DNA from: Teredinibacter haidensis
GTDB taxonomy: Bacteria > Pseudomonadota > Gammaproteobacteria > Pseudomonadales > Cellvibrionaceae
Direction of reading: 5' to 3'
DNA length: 64,000 nt
Assembly: GCF_014211975.1 (NCBI RefSeq)
Contig: NZ_CP060084.1
Location: 3,669,001-3,733,000 of the forward strand
The notes under the pieces are model-generated. The model did no database searches. It saw nothing but the letters and a program-made list of their open reading frames with translations, and was not told where the DNA came from. Position 1 is the stretch's first letter. Every line of letters starts with the position of its first letter. The position numbers and the translations under genes are program-made. This document shows, piece by piece, positions 62,501 through 64,000 of the stretch.

Positions 62501-63607
62501 ATGACTCGGTGGTTTAGCCCAATTTCAACCCTGCTTTGCACGGTGGCTCTCGTCAGCTGTGGGGGAGAATCCGTATCCGATATCCATCTCAATACCGACC
62601 AGACTCCAGCGCAATGCTCGCGAGAATCCATTGAGGGCGAACTCCGCAGCGCGCTCTCAAGCGTTAGCACCGACACCGATTTTTCGTTTTACCTCGAAGA
62701 TAAAAACGGCGACTCCTTTAGCTTCAACCGCGGCAATTCAACATTGGAAACCCAATACGAATCGGCATCCACGTCCAAGTGGGTTTCGGCGGCCATTATC
62801 CTACAAGTTGTGGATCGGGGCCTGCTCGCACTGGACGACAAACCACAGAATTACCTGTCCGAATCTGATTGGGGTATTCCCAACGATCACCCGCTCAGCA
62901 CTATTACTCTTCACCATTTGCTGAACTTTACCTCGGGTTTAACCGAATCTGCTCTGTGCGAAAACCTGCCGAATATTGAGTACTTTCAGTGTGTAAGCAA
63001 TATCGCAGACAACAACCTCAGCAGTAATGTCCCTCCGGGAAGCGAATTTTTCTACAACAGTAACCATCTGCAAGTCGCAGGCGCTATGGCTATTCAGGCG
63101 GGCGGTTACGAAAACTGGCTGGAATTGTTTGACGAGTTTAAGAGCGTAACCGGTCTGTTTCCACACTCCAACTACAATTTGCCCTCTAGCGACAACCCAC
63201 GCCTTGCCGGCGGCATGACCTGGAGCGGTGTGGATTATATCGATTTTATTCGCGCCTATCGGGATGCAGATCTGTACAGTTCCCGCAGTCCGGTGGAAAC
63301 CGCCATCAGCGATCAAATTGCAAACGTTACCATCGCTAAATCGCCCGCTTATAGCGGACTTGAAGAGGATTGGCACTACGGCTACGGAGTCTGGGTGGAA
63401 TGTCATAAAACTGAATTTACTAGCGACTGCGCAGACAACCCTACTGTCTCCAGCCCCGGTGCGTACGGCGCCTACCCGTTTCTAAACTGGCAGACCCAAT
63501 CCTTCGGCCTTATTGCCCGCCAGGGTGAGCTGGGCAGCTTCCGCGAGGGCTATGCCGTCTTCAACAGCGCCCGCCAGTGGGTAGACGAATGGGTAGCGTG
63601 CGAATAG
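62501..63607 (+). CDS. Lipoprotein serine hydrolase (beta-lactamase/PBP-like)
   Basis: I choose the ATG at 62,501: the product then begins MTRWFSPISTLLCTVALVSC with a lipobox (LVSC-G). The 368-residue enzyme has the class C/PBP-like catalytic S-x-x-K in SASTSKWVSA, a helix QVVDRGLLALDDKPQNYL, HHLLNFTSGL, the second motif region FFYNSNHLQVAG (where the usual Y-x-N is shifted) and GYGVWVE near the end. Substrate unknown; beta-lactamase activity should not be assumed. Confidence 0.85.
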   Translation: MTRWFSPISTLLCTVALVSCGGESVSDIHLNTDQTPAQCSRESIEGELRSALSSVSTDTDFSFYLEDKNGDSFSFNRGNSTLETQYESASTSKWVSAAIILQVVDRGLLALDDKPQNYLSESDWGIPNDHPLSTITLHHLLNFTSGLTESALCENLPNIEYFQCVSNIADNNLSSNVPPGSEFFYNSNHLQVAGAMAIQAGGYENWLELFDEFKSVTGLFPHSNYNLPSSDNPRLAGGMTWSGVDYIDFIRAYRDADLYSSRSPVETAISDQIANVTIAKSPAYSGLEEDWHYGYGVWVECHKTEFTSDCADNPTVSSPGAYGAYPFLNWQTQSFGLIARQGELGSFREGYAVFNSARQWVDEWVACE

Positions 63608-63774
63608 GCACAGGTTCTATCGCGGATTACTTATTGGCATAATCACCCGCTCTCACCTTCTCCGTATAACCGCAGTACATTTCACTTGTCGACGGAATTC
63701 AATCACAAAGGGTAAATCCAGGTATTTTGTTTTCCCTCTTACTTCCCCCGATATTTTTACCTTTGTGGACTCAT

Positions 63775-64000
63775 TCAGCCGGTTAATTCTCCGGCCTGGT
63801 AATCACGAATCGCCTGTTGAATTTCACTGGCGGTATTCATCACGAAGGGTCCGTGCTGCACAACCGGCTCACCGATAGGCTTACCCGCGAGCACCAGAAC
63901 GCGCGATTCGTCTTCCGAAGCGTTGGCTATCGTCAATACCCCTTCAGCCGAAAGCCGCGACAGTATGCGATTTGACACTCTCACTTTTTCCCCACCCAAT
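63775..64000 (-). CDS. Pirin-family protein, C-terminal end (5' part outside the window)
   Basis: About 75 codons of a minus-strand frame end at 63,775. The sequence RVLVLAGKPIGEPVVQHGPF followed by VMNTASEIQQAIRDYQAG is the typical C-terminus of pirin-like proteins (YhhW type). The frame is open to the edge, so the start is beyond 64,000; apparent starts near 63,999 are internal. Pirins are cupin proteins; some are quercetinases, and the role here is unknown. Confidence 0.88.
   Translation of the reverse strand, partial: LGGEKVRVSNRILSRLSAEGVLTIANASEDESRVLVLAGKPIGEPVVQHGPFVMNTASEIQQAIRDYQAGELTG

Overview
The window has two very different halves. Positions 1 to about 32,290 are the proximal part of a large chromosomal integron cassette array. 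The rest, about 32,730-64,000, is a conserved core-chromosome segment. Gene order in the core (hemY-hemX-hemD-hemC, algR-algZ, argH, crc/pyrE, slmA, argB-algC-coaBC, radC, rpmB-rpmG, mutM, rph/yicC, gmk-rpoZ-spoT-ridA, oxyR) closely follows Pseudomonas chromosomes. A secreted GH5 cellulase sits inside the ribosomal-protein neighbourhood, and the array resembles those of marine gammaproteobacteria. The best inference is a Cellvibrionaceae-like, polysaccharide-degrading gammaproteobacterium (relatives of Saccharophagus, Teredinibacter or Cellvibrio). No rRNA or tRNA gene is present to confirm this.

Array (1-32,287): I count 63 attC-like sites, all in the same orientation. Cassettes read on the minus strand, each with its attC at its low-coordinate end. 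The array therefore starts at the right (attI-like boundary near 32,288) and runs off the left edge. Twenty-nine cassettes carry genes, the leftmost having its attC outside the window. These include an NdpA/YejK-like nucleoid protein with a partner gene, a YafO-type toxin operon, two near-identical Phd/RelE-type toxin-antitoxin cassettes and one YefM/YoeB cassette (these three on the plus strand, against the array). There are also a GNAT acetyltransferase, DUF5677 and DUF4145 proteins, an LprI-like protein, a TonB C-terminal-like protein, a YdjM-like membrane hydrolase and many small secreted or membrane proteins of unknown role.

The other 35 cassettes carry no credible gene and fall into only four repeated families: A (16 copies), B (13, one truncated), C (4) and D (2). 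Each family has its own attC and a conserved body with internal hairpins. The family A body contains a hairpin whose loop and 3' arm carry a sequence matching the rRNA-operon antitermination element boxA. This is the most unusual signal in the window. No integrase gene lies beside the array start; that gap instead holds the 3' end of a decayed CAP-domain-like gene.

Core (32,730-64,000): the minus-strand block from 40,358 to 32,730 encodes the AlgZ/AlgR two-component system, haem biosynthesis genes hemCDXY, a short-chain dehydrogenase and a membrane-anchored alpha/beta hydrolase. Then come argH, crc, pyrE, a DUF4124-like protein, slmA, argB-algC-coaBC (without the dut found between algC and coaBC in Pseudomonas), radC, the GH5 enzyme, rpmB-rpmG, mutM, rph, yicC, gmk-rpoZ-spoT-ridA, a ComB-like phosphatase, oxyR, a nitroreductase, a lipoprotein serine hydrolase and the end of a pirin gene.
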